Assembly (NCBI GenBank): GCA_965213845.1
Contig: CBDCAI010000005.1
Coordinates: forward strand, 744,001-808,000
From: JBBROS01 sp965213845
Lineage (GTDB): Bacteria > Pseudomonadota > Alphaproteobacteria > Acetobacterales > Acetobacteraceae
DNA: 64,000 bases
Reading direction: 5' to 3'
Under the pieces are notes generated by a model that worked only from the letters and a program-made list of their open reading frames with translations, was not told the origin of the DNA and ran no database searches. The position numbers and the translations under genes are program-made. Shown here piece by piece: positions 51,298 through 59,970 of the stretch; the first letter of the stretch is position 1, and every line of letters begins with the position of its first letter.

Positions 51298-51855
51298 TCA
51301 CGGCTCCAGGGCGCTGTCCCAATACAGGAAGTCGAGCCAGGTCTCGTGCAGGTTGTCCTTGGACGCGTTCCGCTTGGCCAGGTCGTCGAGCTGGTGCGGC
51401 GTCGGCTCGGACGGCATCCGGCGCAAATGGAACCCCGACTCCTTGAGCGACTTGCTGCCCTTCGCCAGGTTGTCCGCCTGGCAGCAGGTCACGACGTTGA
51501 ACCAGGACGTCTGACCCCCGCGGCACCGCGGCACCACGTGATCGAACGTCAGTTCCGACACCGACGGCGCCTTGCCGCAGTATTGGCAGCGCATGCCGTC
51601 GCGCAGGAACACGTTATACCGGGTGAACGCCACCTTCTTGCGGCGGTGATACTTCTTCAGCGCGACGACCGACGGCACGAGGAAGGCCGCGCTCGCCGAA
51701 TGGACCTCGATGTCGTAATGGCAGACGGGCTGCACCCGCTCCTGCAGGACGGCGACGAACGCATCCTGCCAGGGCCAGACCGAGAGCGGCCCCCAGCTCA
51801 GCGGCTGCATGTCGGCGTTCAGCACAAGCGTGTTCAGGTTCGACAGGTGGCTCAT
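51298..51855 (-). CDS. HNH endonuclease family protein
   Basis: A 185-residue protein of the HNH group common in alphaproteobacteria. N-terminal LVLNADMQPLSWGPLSVWPW, central KVAFTRYNVFLRDGMRCQYC, then the HNH core LTFDHVVPRCRGGQTSWFNV and CCQADNLAKGSKSL. The usual second zinc pair (CxxCN) reads CQADN, so the last cysteine is an aspartate. A His-Asn nuclease centre (DHVVPR, N) is otherwise preserved. It may still be an active nuclease of unknown target. Confidence 0.8.
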   Translation of the reverse strand: MSHLSNLNTLVLNADMQPLSWGPLSVWPWQDAFVAVLQERVQPVCHYDIEVHSASAAFLVPSVVALKKYHRRKKVAFTRYNVFLRDGMRCQYCGKAPSVSELTFDHVVPRCRGGQTSWFNVVTCCQADNLAKGSKSLKESGFHLRRMPSEPTPHQLDDLAKRNASKDNLHETWLDFLYWDSALEP

Positions 51856-52080
51856 GCCGCGCCCGCCCGAAGGACGGCGTCACTCGCGGTCAGGATCAAC
51901 GCTGGACAGGGCAGTCCGCCGTCGGGCAATGCGCACTCCTTCGTCACGGAGGCGCAAGCTGGCAGGAAGTCCAAGACGAATCGCCAGTGTCGTGCGCCGC
52001 CAAACCAGATGGTTTATTGCACTGCACCGCCGAACCGGCAAGCGAGCCGGCCCGCGCCGCACCGGGGTGTCACGGCTTCG

Positions 52081-52728
52081 TCACGGCGCCGGGCCGAGAA
52101 CGCCGCGCAGGAAGGCCAGCCCGGCCGCCAGCCCCGCCGCATCGATCCAGTGTCCCGTGCCGGCACACCAGCAGGTCTGCACCGGGACGCCGAGCCCCGC
52201 GAGCGCGACCGACGCCTCCGGCCCGCGCGTGAACGGCACCACCTCGTCGTCCCGCCCATGCACCAGCAGCACCGGCGGGTGGCCCACCAGCTCCGCCTCC
52301 AGGCTCGGGCCGGCCAGCAGCGCGCCCGAATAGGCCAGGATCGCCGCGGGCGGCGGGGTCCGGCGCAGCCCCGCATGCAGCACCATCATCGCGCCCTGGC
52401 TGAAGCCGGCCAGCACCACCCGGCCTGCCGCCACGCCCAGCCGGGCGCACTCCGCATCCACCGCCGCCTCCAGCACCGGCGCCGCCCGTCGTGCCCCGGC
52501 CGCCAGCACCGAGGGTGTCCGGTCCTTCAGGCTGAACCACTGGTGCCCTTCCGGGTACTGGTCGAACGGCTCCGGCCCGTCGGGCGCCAGGAACGCGACA
52601 CCCGGCAGGGCATCCTGCCAGGCGTCCACGAACACCTCCATCTGCGCCGCCTCAGCGCCCACCCCGTGGCACAGCACGACCAGGGCGCGGGGCCTGGCCT
52701 GCTCGCCCCAGCGCAGCACGTTCAGCAT
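52081..52728 (-). CDS. phospholipase/carboxylesterase-family hydrolase
   Basis: A 215-residue alpha/beta hydrolase of the YpfH/carboxylesterase 2 group: ALVVLCHGVGAEAAQMEVFV, FLAPDGPEPFDQYPEGHQWF, nucleophile elbow LAGFSQGAMMVLHAGL, acid residue in LVHGRDDEVVPF and histidine in GTGHWIDAAGLAAG. It is the last gene of the sugar-acid operon and may hydrolyse a lactone or ester there (inference). GTG 52737 is an alternative start. Confidence 0.8.
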   Translation of the reverse strand: MLNVLRWGEQARPRALVVLCHGVGAEAAQMEVFVDAWQDALPGVAFLAPDGPEPFDQYPEGHQWFSLKDRTPSVLAAGARRAAPVLEAAVDAECARLGVAAGRVVLAGFSQGAMMVLHAGLRRTPPPAAILAYSGALLAGPSLEAELVGHPPVLLVHGRDDEVVPFTRGPEASVALAGLGVPVQTCWCAGTGHWIDAAGLAAGLAFLRGVLGPAP

Positions 52729-52757
52729 CCCGCTCACGGGACCGAAGCGCCCGGCCG

Positions 52758-53594
52758 TCAGGCCGCGATCACCCGCTGCGTCTGCTGACCCAACCCTGCG
52801 ATCCCCACCGTCATCGTCTCCCCGCCCTTCAGGAAGCGTGGCGGCTTCATGCCGAGCCCCACCCCGGGCGGCGTCCCGGTGCTGATGATGTCCCCCGGGT
52901 GCAGAGTCATGAACTGGCTCGTGTAGCTCACCAGCTTGGCCACGCCGAAGATCATCGTCTTCGTGCTGCCGTCCTGCATGCGCTTGCCGTCCACGGCCAG
53001 CCACATCGCGAGATTGCCGGGGTCCGGCACCTCGTCCTTGGTCACGAGCCACGGGCCCGTCGGTCCGAACGTGTCGCAGCCCTTGCCCTTGTCCCAGGTG
53101 CCGCCGCGCTCGATCTGGAATTCCCGCTCGCTGACGTCGTTCACAACGCAGTAGCCGGCCACGTAATCGAGCGCCCGATCCTCCGGCACGTAGCTCGCGG
53201 TCTGGCCGATCACGATCGCCAGCTCCACCTCCCAGTCCGTCTTGGTGCTGCCGCGCGGGATCCGCACGTCATCGTCCGGGCCCTGGAACGCGCCCAGCGA
53301 CTTCAGGAAGATGATCGGCTCCTTGGGGATCGGCGCCCCCGTCTCGGCCGCATGGTCGGCGTAGTTCAGCCCGATGCACACGAAGTTCATGGGCCGCGGC
53401 ACGCAGGGCCCGATCCGCCCGCCCACCACGGGCAGGCTGCTTGCATCCAACGCCGCCAGCTTCGCCAGGCCTGCGGGCGAAAGCACCTCTGCCGTGAAGT
53501 CCCCCACATGGCCCGAAAGGTCGCGCACGCTGCCGTCGGCGGCCATGATGGCAGGCTTCTCGGCGCCCGGGGCGCCCACACGCAGCAGTTTCAT
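52758..53594 (-). CDS. fumarylacetoacetate hydrolase-family protein
   Basis: A 278-residue FAH-fold enzyme: PRPMNFVCIGLNYADHAAET, IIFLKSLGAFQGPDDDVRIP, metal ligands in DWEVELAIVIG, VNDVSEREFQIERGGTWDKG, GDIISTGTPPGVGLGMKPP. It closely resembles the 2,4-diketo-3-deoxy-sugar-acid hydrolases of nonphosphorylating L-rhamnose/L-fucose/pentose pathways, which split the diketo acid to pyruvate and a hydroxy acid. Placement after an SDR and an IlvD/EDD dehydratase supports this. Confidence 0.8.
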   Translation of the reverse strand: MKLLRVGAPGAEKPAIMAADGSVRDLSGHVGDFTAEVLSPAGLAKLAALDASSLPVVGGRIGPCVPRPMNFVCIGLNYADHAAETGAPIPKEPIIFLKSLGAFQGPDDDVRIPRGSTKTDWEVELAIVIGQTASYVPEDRALDYVAGYCVVNDVSEREFQIERGGTWDKGKGCDTFGPTGPWLVTKDEVPDPGNLAMWLAVDGKRMQDGSTKTMIFGVAKLVSYTSQFMTLHPGDIISTGTPPGVGLGMKPPRFLKGGETMTVGIAGLGQQTQRVIAA

Positions 53595-53608
53595 CGTTCA
53601 TCCAACTC

Positions 53609-54370
53609 CTAAAGGGTCCAGCCGCCGTCGATGACGAAGGCCTGCCCGGTCACGAACCGTGTCTCGTCCGAACCCAGATACACCGCAAGCGCCGCGATCT
53701 CGTCCGGCGCGCCCAGGCGGCCCATCGCCTGCCGCCCGATGAAGTCGCTCCGCGCCTTCTCCACCGAGCCCGAGACCGCCGCGTTCGCCGCGATCCGCTC
53801 ATCGAGGCTCGGCGTCTGCACCGTCCCCGGGCAGATCGCGTTGCACCGCACCCCATGCCGGACGTAGTCCGCCGCCACCGACTTCGTCAGCCCGATCACC
53901 GCAGCCTTGCTCGTGCCGTAGATGCAGCGGTTCGGCGCCCCCTTGATGCTGCTCGCGGCACTCGACATGTTCACGATGCTTCCGTGCCCACGCTCGATCA
54001 TCCCCGGCAGCACCGCCCGGATCGTCGACACCATGCTGCGCAGGTTCAGCGACAGCGCGAAGTCCCACTCCGCGTCCGTGCTGTCCAGGATCGTGCCCTG
54101 GTGCACGAACCCCGCGCAGTTGAACAGGATGTCGATCGGCCCGGCCCCGTGCACCAGCCGCTGCACGTCCATGGCGCTGGTCGCATCCAGCTTGTGCACC
54201 ACGACCGACCCGCCGCCCGCCTCCCACACCAGGTCCGCGAGCTTCGCCTCGTTGAGGTCGGTCGCGATCACCCGCGCCCCCTCCGCCGCATAGGCGATGG
54301 CCGTCGCCCGCCCGATCCCCTGCGCCGCCGCTGTGATGAAGGCGGTCTTGCCCGCCAGACGTCCCGACAT
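53609..54370 (-). CDS. short-chain dehydrogenase (2-keto-3-deoxy sugar-acid dehydrogenase-like)
   Basis: A 253-residue classical SDR: cofactor motif TAAAQGIGRATAIA, acidic pocket VIATDLNEAKL (NAD preference), LFNCAGFVHQGTI, catalytic Ser in NMSSAASSIKGAPNRC and YGTSKAAVIGLTKSVA, closing FVTGQAFVIDGGWTL. Relatives oxidise 2-keto-3-deoxy-L-rhamnonate or -fuconate to the 2,4-diketo acid. It lies between the dehydratase and the FAH-family gene. Confidence 0.8.
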   Translation of the reverse strand: MSGRLAGKTAFITAAAQGIGRATAIAYAAEGARVIATDLNEAKLADLVWEAGGGSVVVHKLDATSAMDVQRLVHGAGPIDILFNCAGFVHQGTILDSTDAEWDFALSLNLRSMVSTIRAVLPGMIERGHGSIVNMSSAASSIKGAPNRCIYGTSKAAVIGLTKSVAADYVRHGVRCNAICPGTVQTPSLDERIAANAAVSGSVEKARSDFIGRQAMGRLGAPDEIAALAVYLGSDETRFVTGQAFVIDGGWTL

Positions 54371-54432
54371 CGACTTCGTTCCTCTTCCCCGTTGCGTTCA
54401 GTTTCTTGATTGGTCGTGCCGCATCGTCGCGC

Positions 54433-56226
54433 TCAGTGGCTGTCCCGCGCCTCGCCACGGGTCTCGACGATGTTCAGGTACAGCGTCGCCGGTTCGAGGC
54501 AGGCACCCGTGCTGTGCTGCCCCACCATGCTGCGGCTGATCTCCTCCCAGGGGGTCTGGTTCGTCAGCACGGGGGCCGTCCAGGCCCCGCGCCGCGCCGC
54601 AAGCTCCTCGGCCGGGATCAGCACGTCCACCTTGCGCGTGTTGAGGTCGATGCGGATCCGGTCCCCGCTCTGCAGCAGCGCGAGCCCGCCGCCCACGACC
54701 GATTCCGGCGACACGTTCAGGATGCTCGGGCTGCCCGAGGTCCCGGATTGGCGCCCGTCGCCCAGCGTCGGCAGCGCGCTCACCCCGGCCTTCAGCAGCG
54801 CGGCCGGCGGCTGCATGTTCACCACCTCCGCCCCGCCCGGATAGCCCACGGGACCGCAGTTGCGGATGATCAGGATGCTGGTCGCGGTCACGCCGAGGGC
54901 CGGGTCCTCGATGCGGTCGTGGTAGTCTTCCGGGCCCTCGAACACCACGGCCTCGCCCTCGAACACGTTCGGCCGCTCGGGGTCGGACAGGAAGCGCGCC
55001 CGGAACTCCGGGTCGATCACGCTCAGCTTCATCACGGCCCCGTCGAAGAAGTTGCCGGACATCACCGCGAACCCGGCCTTCTCTTTCATCGGCGCCGCAT
55101 AGGCCCGGATCACCTCCCGGTCCACCAGCGGCGGCCGCACCAGGTTCTCCGCCAGCGTCCGGCCGGTGCAGGTCATCGCCGAACCATCCAGCTTGCCCGC
55201 GTCCAGCAGCTCCTTCAGGACGGCCGGCACGCCGCCCGCCCGAAAGAAGCCCTCGCCCAGGAACCGCCCCGCCGGCTGCACGTCCGTCAGCAACGGGATG
55301 TCGGCGCCCACCCGCTCCCAGTCCGCCAGCGTGTGGTCCACCCCCATGTGCCGCGCGATCGCGATCATGCTGATCGGGCAGTTGCTGCTCGCCCCCAGCG
55401 CCGTCGCGGCCACCACCGCATTCTCGAACGCGGCCTTGGTCATGATGTCCGACGGCCGCAGGTTCTCGTGCACCATCTGCACGATCCGCCGCCCCGTGTG
55501 GTACGACATCCACCCCCGCTCCTTGTGCGGTCCCGGGATCGCGGCACACCCCGGCAGCGACATCCCGAGCGCCTCGGCCAGGCTGTTCATGCTCAGCGCC
55601 GTGCCCATCGTGTTGCAGTGGCCGACCGAGCTCGCCGACGCCGCCACCATGTCGATGAACTCCGGATACTCGATCTTGCCTTCGGCCAGCAGCTTGCGCG
55701 CCTCCCACACGATGGTGCCCGAGCCGGCCAGGCGGCCCTTGTACCAGCCGTCCAGCATCGGCCCGCCCGACAGCACGATGGCGGGGATGTTGACCGTCGC
55801 CGCCCCCATCAGCACCGCAGGGACCGTCTTGTCGCACCCGGCCGTCAGCACGACGCCGTCGATCGGGTAGCCGTGCAGCACCTCCACCAGGCTGAGGTAG
55901 GCCAGGTTGCGGTCCAACGCCGCCGTCGGCCGCTTGCCCGTCTCCTGGATCGGATGAATCGGGAACTCGAGCGGGATGCCGCCCGAATCCCGGATCCCGT
56001 CCCGAACCCGGCTCGCCAGGTCCACCAGGTGCCGGTTGCAGGGCGACAGGTCCGAGCCCGTCTGCGCGATGCCGATGATCGGCCGCCCCGACTGCAGCTC
56101 CTCCCGCGTCAGGCCGAAGTTCATGTATCGTTCGAGATACAGCGCCGTCATCGACGGATTGGACGGATCGTCGAACCAGCGCCGGCTGCGGAGCGGCGCG
56201 GCGCCTGAGGTCGCGTGGTCGGGCAT
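54433..56226 (-). CDS. IlvD/EDD family sugar-acid dehydratase
   Basis: A 597-residue dehydratase with the three iron-sulfur cysteines at residues 63 (SDLSPCNRH), 131 (TAGCDKTVPAVLMG) and 204 (GHCNTMGTALSM), the segment ALGASSNCPISMIAIARHMG, and the C-terminal YPGGAEVVNMQPP and GDGRQSGTSGSPSILNVSPE. The arrangement is typical of L-arabonate/D-xylonate dehydratases rather than of IlvD itself. It would remove water from an aldonic acid to give a 2-keto-3-deoxy acid. An AGGA ribosome site fixes the start at 56226. First gene of the four-gene operon. Confidence 0.85.
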   Translation of the reverse strand: MPDHATSGAAPLRSRRWFDDPSNPSMTALYLERYMNFGLTREELQSGRPIIGIAQTGSDLSPCNRHLVDLASRVRDGIRDSGGIPLEFPIHPIQETGKRPTAALDRNLAYLSLVEVLHGYPIDGVVLTAGCDKTVPAVLMGAATVNIPAIVLSGGPMLDGWYKGRLAGSGTIVWEARKLLAEGKIEYPEFIDMVAASASSVGHCNTMGTALSMNSLAEALGMSLPGCAAIPGPHKERGWMSYHTGRRIVQMVHENLRPSDIMTKAAFENAVVAATALGASSNCPISMIAIARHMGVDHTLADWERVGADIPLLTDVQPAGRFLGEGFFRAGGVPAVLKELLDAGKLDGSAMTCTGRTLAENLVRPPLVDREVIRAYAAPMKEKAGFAVMSGNFFDGAVMKLSVIDPEFRARFLSDPERPNVFEGEAVVFEGPEDYHDRIEDPALGVTATSILIIRNCGPVGYPGGAEVVNMQPPAALLKAGVSALPTLGDGRQSGTSGSPSILNVSPESVVGGGLALLQSGDRIRIDLNTRKVDVLIPAEELAARRGAWTAPVLTNQTPWEEISRSMVGQHSTGACLEPATLYLNIVETRGEARDSH

Positions 56227-56372
56227 GGACGTTTCCTGATGGGCCGAGCGGGCATCCGAGGCTGGTCGCAGGCACATGTCCTGTCAATCTCGGGCCACCG
56301 CTGGACGATTTGTCGGGCTTGGCCGCTATGCTGGGCGGCAGGCCGGGGCCGCCCCGGCGCCGGGAGAGTGTC

Positions 56373-57233
56373 GTGCGACCATCCGTCCTGGGCGCCACAG
56401 CCCTCACCATGCTTGCCTTCGCCGCCAACTCCCTCCTGACCCGCGCCGCCATCTCGGCCCCGGACGCGTCCGGGGCCGCCCTCGACCCCTGGAGCTTCAC
56501 CGCCATCCGCCTTGCCGCCGGCGCCGTCGCCCTCGCGGCCCTCGTCCTGGGGCAGGGGGGCTGGCCCGCCCTCCGCCGCCGCCCCGGCACCTGGGTCTCG
56601 GCTGCGTGCCTGTTCGCCTATGCGCTGGCCTTCTCCCTCGCCTACCTCCGCCTGGGTGCCGCCACCGGCGCGCTCGTGCTGTTCTCCGCCGTGCAGGCCG
56701 GCATGATCGCCTGGAGCCTCGCCCATGGCGACCGCCCGGGGCCGGTTGCCCTGATCGGGCTGATCGTCGCCTTGCTGGCCTTCGTCGCACTCCTCTGGCC
56801 CGGCCTCCACACGCCGGACCCCGCCGGCACCCTCGCCATGGCCGTCGCCGGCTTCGCCTGGGCTGCCTACACGGTCCGCGGCCGCACCAGCCGCGCGCCC
56901 CTGGCCGACACCGCCGGGAACTTCGTCCGGGCCGCCCTTCTCGGCCTGCCGCTCGTGCTTGTCGCGGCCGATCCCGCCCGGGCCCGCAGCGGCCAGGGTC
57001 TCGCCCTCGCCGTCGTCGCCGGGGCCGTCACGTCCGGCCTTGGCTACGCCCTGTGGTATCGCACCCTCCCGGCGCTCCGGCCCATCCAGGCCGCGAGCGT
57101 CCAGCTGACCGTCCCCGTGCTCGCGGCGATCGGGGCCGGCACGCTGCTTGCCGAACCGCCCTCCCTGCGCCTGGTCGTGGCCGGGACCTTCATCCTGGGC
57201 GGCGTCGCGCTGACCATCTTCGGCCGTGCTTGA
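56373..57233 (+). CDS. EamA/DMT-superfamily transporter
   Basis: A 286-residue membrane protein with about ten hydrophobic helices in two EamA halves; recognisable segments are LAFAANSLLTRAAI, WSFTAIRLAAGAVALAAL, GFAWAAYTVRGR and the second-half AASVQLTVPVLAAIGAGTLL. It exports metabolites of unknown identity. The GTG start at 56373 has a GGGAG site six bases before. It diverges from the dehydratase operon and runs into modA. Confidence 0.85.
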   Translation: MRPSVLGATALTMLAFAANSLLTRAAISAPDASGAALDPWSFTAIRLAAGAVALAALVLGQGGWPALRRRPGTWVSAACLFAYALAFSLAYLRLGAATGALVLFSAVQAGMIAWSLAHGDRPGPVALIGLIVALLAFVALLWPGLHTPDPAGTLAMAVAGFAWAAYTVRGRTSRAPLADTAGNFVRAALLGLPLVLVAADPARARSGQGLALAVVAGAVTSGLGYALWYRTLPALRPIQAASVQLTVPVLAAIGAGTLLAEPPSLRLVVAGTFILGGVALTIFGRA

Positions 57234-57313
57234 GCCCGCACCCCGACCCTGCGCCATTGCCCGACCACGCCACGCCGCCTATCTCTCGCCCGACCAGCCC
57301 CGGAGCCACCCCG

Positions 57314-58135
57314 ATGTACGGCCGCCGCCCCCTCCTCTGCCTTGCCGCCCTTCTCGCTCTCGCCCCAACCTTCGCCCCGGCTGTCGCCCGCGCCCAGCCG
57401 GCCGCACCCGGGCAGAACGACGCCCGGCCCCTCACCGTCATGGCCGCGGCCAGCCTCACCGACGCCATGCGCGAGCTCGGCCAGGCCTGGGCGGCCAAGG
57501 GCCACCCCGCCCCCCGCTTCTCGTTCGGCGCATCCTCCGCCCTTGCCCGGCAGATCGAGCAGGGCGCCCCGGCCGACCTCTTCGCCTCCGCCGACGAGCC
57601 TTGGGCCGACTACCTCGAGCAGCGCAGCCTCCTGGCCGAGGGCACGCGCACCAGCCCGCTCGGCAACGCGCTGGTCCTGATCGCCCCCGCGGACCACGCC
57701 GAGCGCCTCGCGATCGTGCCCGGGCCCGCCCTGCTCCCCAGCCTGCTGGCCCGCCTGGGCAGCCAGGGCCGCCTCGTCACCGGCGATCCTGCCAGCGTGC
57801 CCGTCGGCAAGTATGCCCAGGCCGCGCTCACCACGCTCGGGGTGTGGGACGCCCTCGCGCCCCGCCTGGCCCGCGCCGACAACGTCCGCGCCGCTCTTCT
57901 GCTGGTGGAACGCGGCGAGGCCCCGCTCGGCATCGTCTATGCGACCGACGCCGCGGCCTCCGCCGCCGTCCGCGTCGTCGGCACCTTTCCCGAGAACACC
58001 CACCCTCCGGTCAGCTATCCCCTCGCCATCCTCCGCCGCGGCGACACGCCGGCTGCCCGCGAACTGCTGGCCTTTCTGACCGGCCCCGAGGCCGCGCCCG
58101 TCTACCGCCGCCTGGGCTTCTCCGTCCGCGAGTGA
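57314..58135 (+). CDS. modA: molybdate ABC transporter substrate-binding protein
   Basis: A 273-residue periplasmic protein with signal peptide (RRPLLCLAALLALAPTFAPA, cleavage near ARAQ). Mature motifs of ModA are TVMAAASLTDAMRELGQAWA, FSFGASSALARQIEQGAPAD, LFASADEPW, VPVGKYAQAALTTLGVWDAL and APLGIVYATDAAA. It binds molybdate. First of modABC. Confidence 0.9.
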   Translation: MYGRRPLLCLAALLALAPTFAPAVARAQPAAPGQNDARPLTVMAAASLTDAMRELGQAWAAKGHPAPRFSFGASSALARQIEQGAPADLFASADEPWADYLEQRSLLAEGTRTSPLGNALVLIAPADHAERLAIVPGPALLPSLLARLGSQGRLVTGDPASVPVGKYAQAALTTLGVWDALAPRLARADNVRAALLLVERGEAPLGIVYATDAAASAAVRVVGTFPENTHPPVSYPLAILRRGDTPAARELLAFLTGPEAAPVYRRLGFSVRE

Positions 58136-58149
58136 CCCCACAGGGCGGC

Positions 58150-58851
58150 ATGACCCTCCTCGGTTGGCTGACGCCTGACGAGTGGCAGGCCGTCCGCCTC
58201 AGCCTCTCCGTCGCCGGCCGCAGCGTCGTGTTCGGCCTGCCGGTCGCGGTGCTGGTCGCCTATGTGCTCTCCCGCCGGCGCTTCCTCGGGCGGCCGCTGC
58301 TCGACGCCGTGGTCCACCTCCCGCTCGTCCTGCCCCCCGTCGTCGTCGGCTGGGGGTTGCTGCTGCTGTTCGGCATCCGCGGGCCCGTCGGCGCGCTGCT
58401 GCAGGACTGGTTCGGCATCCGCCTCGTCTTCACCAGCGCCGGGGCCACCCTGGCCACCGCCGTCATGGCCTTCCCCCTGATGGTCCGTGCCATCCGCCTC
58501 TCGCTCGAGGCTGTCGACCCCGGGCTCGAGGCTGCTGCCCGCACCTTGGGCGCCGGGCCGCTCGACCGCTTCGTCACCGTCACCCTCCCGCTCATGGCCC
58601 CGGGCGTGCTCGCCGGTGCCGTGGTCGCCTTTGCCGCCGGGCTCGGCGAGTTCGGCGCCGTGATCACCTTCGCCGCCAACATCCCCGGCGAAACGCAGAC
58701 CCTGCCGCTGGCCATCTATGCCGCGACGCAGGTCCCGGGCGGCGAGGCGACCGCGGCCAAGCTCTCCGCCGTCTCCTTCACCCTCGCCATCACCGGGCTG
58801 CTGCTGGCCGAGCTCATCGCCCGGCGCATGCACCGCCTGCTCGGCCAATGA
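58150..58851 (+). CDS. modB: molybdate ABC transporter permease
   Basis: A 233-residue permease with about five membrane helices. ModB segments include VHLPLVLPPVVVGWGLLLLF, AFPLMVRAIRLSLEAVDPGL, EAAARTLGAGPLDRFVTVTL and AAGLGEFGAVITFAANIPGE. It starts 14 bases after modA. Confidence 0.9.
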   Translation: MTLLGWLTPDEWQAVRLSLSVAGRSVVFGLPVAVLVAYVLSRRRFLGRPLLDAVVHLPLVLPPVVVGWGLLLLFGIRGPVGALLQDWFGIRLVFTSAGATLATAVMAFPLMVRAIRLSLEAVDPGLEAAARTLGAGPLDRFVTVTLPLMAPGVLAGAVVAFAAGLGEFGAVITFAANIPGETQTLPLAIYAATQVPGGEATAAKLSAVSFTLAITGLLLAELIARRMHRLLGQ

Positions 58852-58875
58852 CCCCGTGCGCATGACACCCGCCGG

Positions 58876-59952
58876 ATGACGCTCGAAGTCGCCGCCCGCC
58901 ACGCCTTCGGGCCGTTCCGCCTCGATGTCGGCTTCGCAGCGCCCTCGGGGGTCACCGCGCTGTTCGGCCCCTCCGGCTCCGGCAAGAGCACCATCCTGGC
59001 CGTGATTGCCGGGCTGCTGCGCCCGCAATCCGGCCGGGTCGTGCTGGGCGGCACCGCCCTGCTGGACACCGCCGCCGGGGTCGAGGTCCCGGCCGAGCGC
59101 CGCCGCTGCGGCGTCGTCTTCCAGGATGCCAGGCTGCTGCCGCATCTCTCCGTCGCCGGCAACCTCCGCTACGGCGAGCGTCGCGCCCCCCCGGGGGCCA
59201 CCGGGCCCGGCTTCGACGACGTCGTGGCCCTGCTCGGCATCGCCCCCTTGCTCGCCCGCCGCCCCCGCGCGCTGTCGGGCGGCGAACGCCAGCGCGTCGC
59301 CCTCGGCCGCGCCCTGTTGTCACGCCCCCGCCTGCTGCTGATGGACGAACCCCTCGCCGCCCTCGATGCCCCGCGCCGCCAGGAGATCCTGCCGTTCCTC
59401 GAGCGCCTGCGCGACGCCGCCGCCCTGCCGATCCTGTACGTCACCCACGCCCTCGACGAGGTCGACCGCCTCGCCGACACGCTGGTCCTGCTGCAGGACG
59501 GCGCGGTCCAGGCCGCCGGCCCGCTCGAAACCCTGGCCGCACGCACGGACATCCCGGTGCTGGCCGCCCGCCGCGACGCCGGCGCCGTGCTGCCCTGCCT
59601 CGTCCAGGCGCACGATCCCGCCCGCGGCCTCAGCCTGCTCGGGTTCGACGGCGGCGCGCTGCAGGTGTCGCTCCGCCCCGAGGGCGTGGGCACCCGCCTC
59701 CGCCTCCGCCTCCGCGCCCGCGACGTCGCCCTGGCGACCGAGGTCCCCCGCGCCATCAGCATCCACAACGTCCTGCCCGGCACCGTGACCGCCATCGTCC
59801 CGGCCGGCCCGCACGAGGCTTTCGTCACGCTCGCCGTCGGCCCGACCCCCATCCTCGCCCGCCTCACGCGGGATGCCGTCGGCACCCTGGGCCTGGTGCC
59901 GGGCCGCCCCGCCCTGGCGCTGATCAAGTCCAGCGCCTTCGACCACGCCTGA
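58876..59952 (+). CDS. modC: molybdate ABC transporter ATP-binding protein
   Basis: A 358-residue ATPase: Walker A GPSGSGKST at residues 31-39, VVFQDARLLPHLSVAGNLRY, LSGGERQRVALGRALLSRPR, LLLMDEPLAALDAPRRQEIL and YVTHALDEVDRLADTLVLLQ. The C-terminal domain is a molybdate-type TOBE domain (ISIHNVLPGTVTAIVPAGPH). It completes the molybdate importer. Confidence 0.9.
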   Translation: MTLEVAARHAFGPFRLDVGFAAPSGVTALFGPSGSGKSTILAVIAGLLRPQSGRVVLGGTALLDTAAGVEVPAERRRCGVVFQDARLLPHLSVAGNLRYGERRAPPGATGPGFDDVVALLGIAPLLARRPRALSGGERQRVALGRALLSRPRLLLMDEPLAALDAPRRQEILPFLERLRDAAALPILYVTHALDEVDRLADTLVLLQDGAVQAAGPLETLAARTDIPVLAARRDAGAVLPCLVQAHDPARGLSLLGFDGGALQVSLRPEGVGTRLRLRLRARDVALATEVPRAISIHNVLPGTVTAIVPAGPHEAFVTLAVGPTPILARLTRDAVGTLGLVPGRPALALIKSSAFDHA

Positions 59953-59970
59953 CCCCAAGGATGCGCCGCC

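Noticed and set aside
51856..52080. 225-base gap between the HNH gene and the esterase gene searched for a tRNA or small RNA
   Set aside because: No cloverleaf, strong terminator or conserved RNA motif was seen; it probably holds only the HNH gene promoter.
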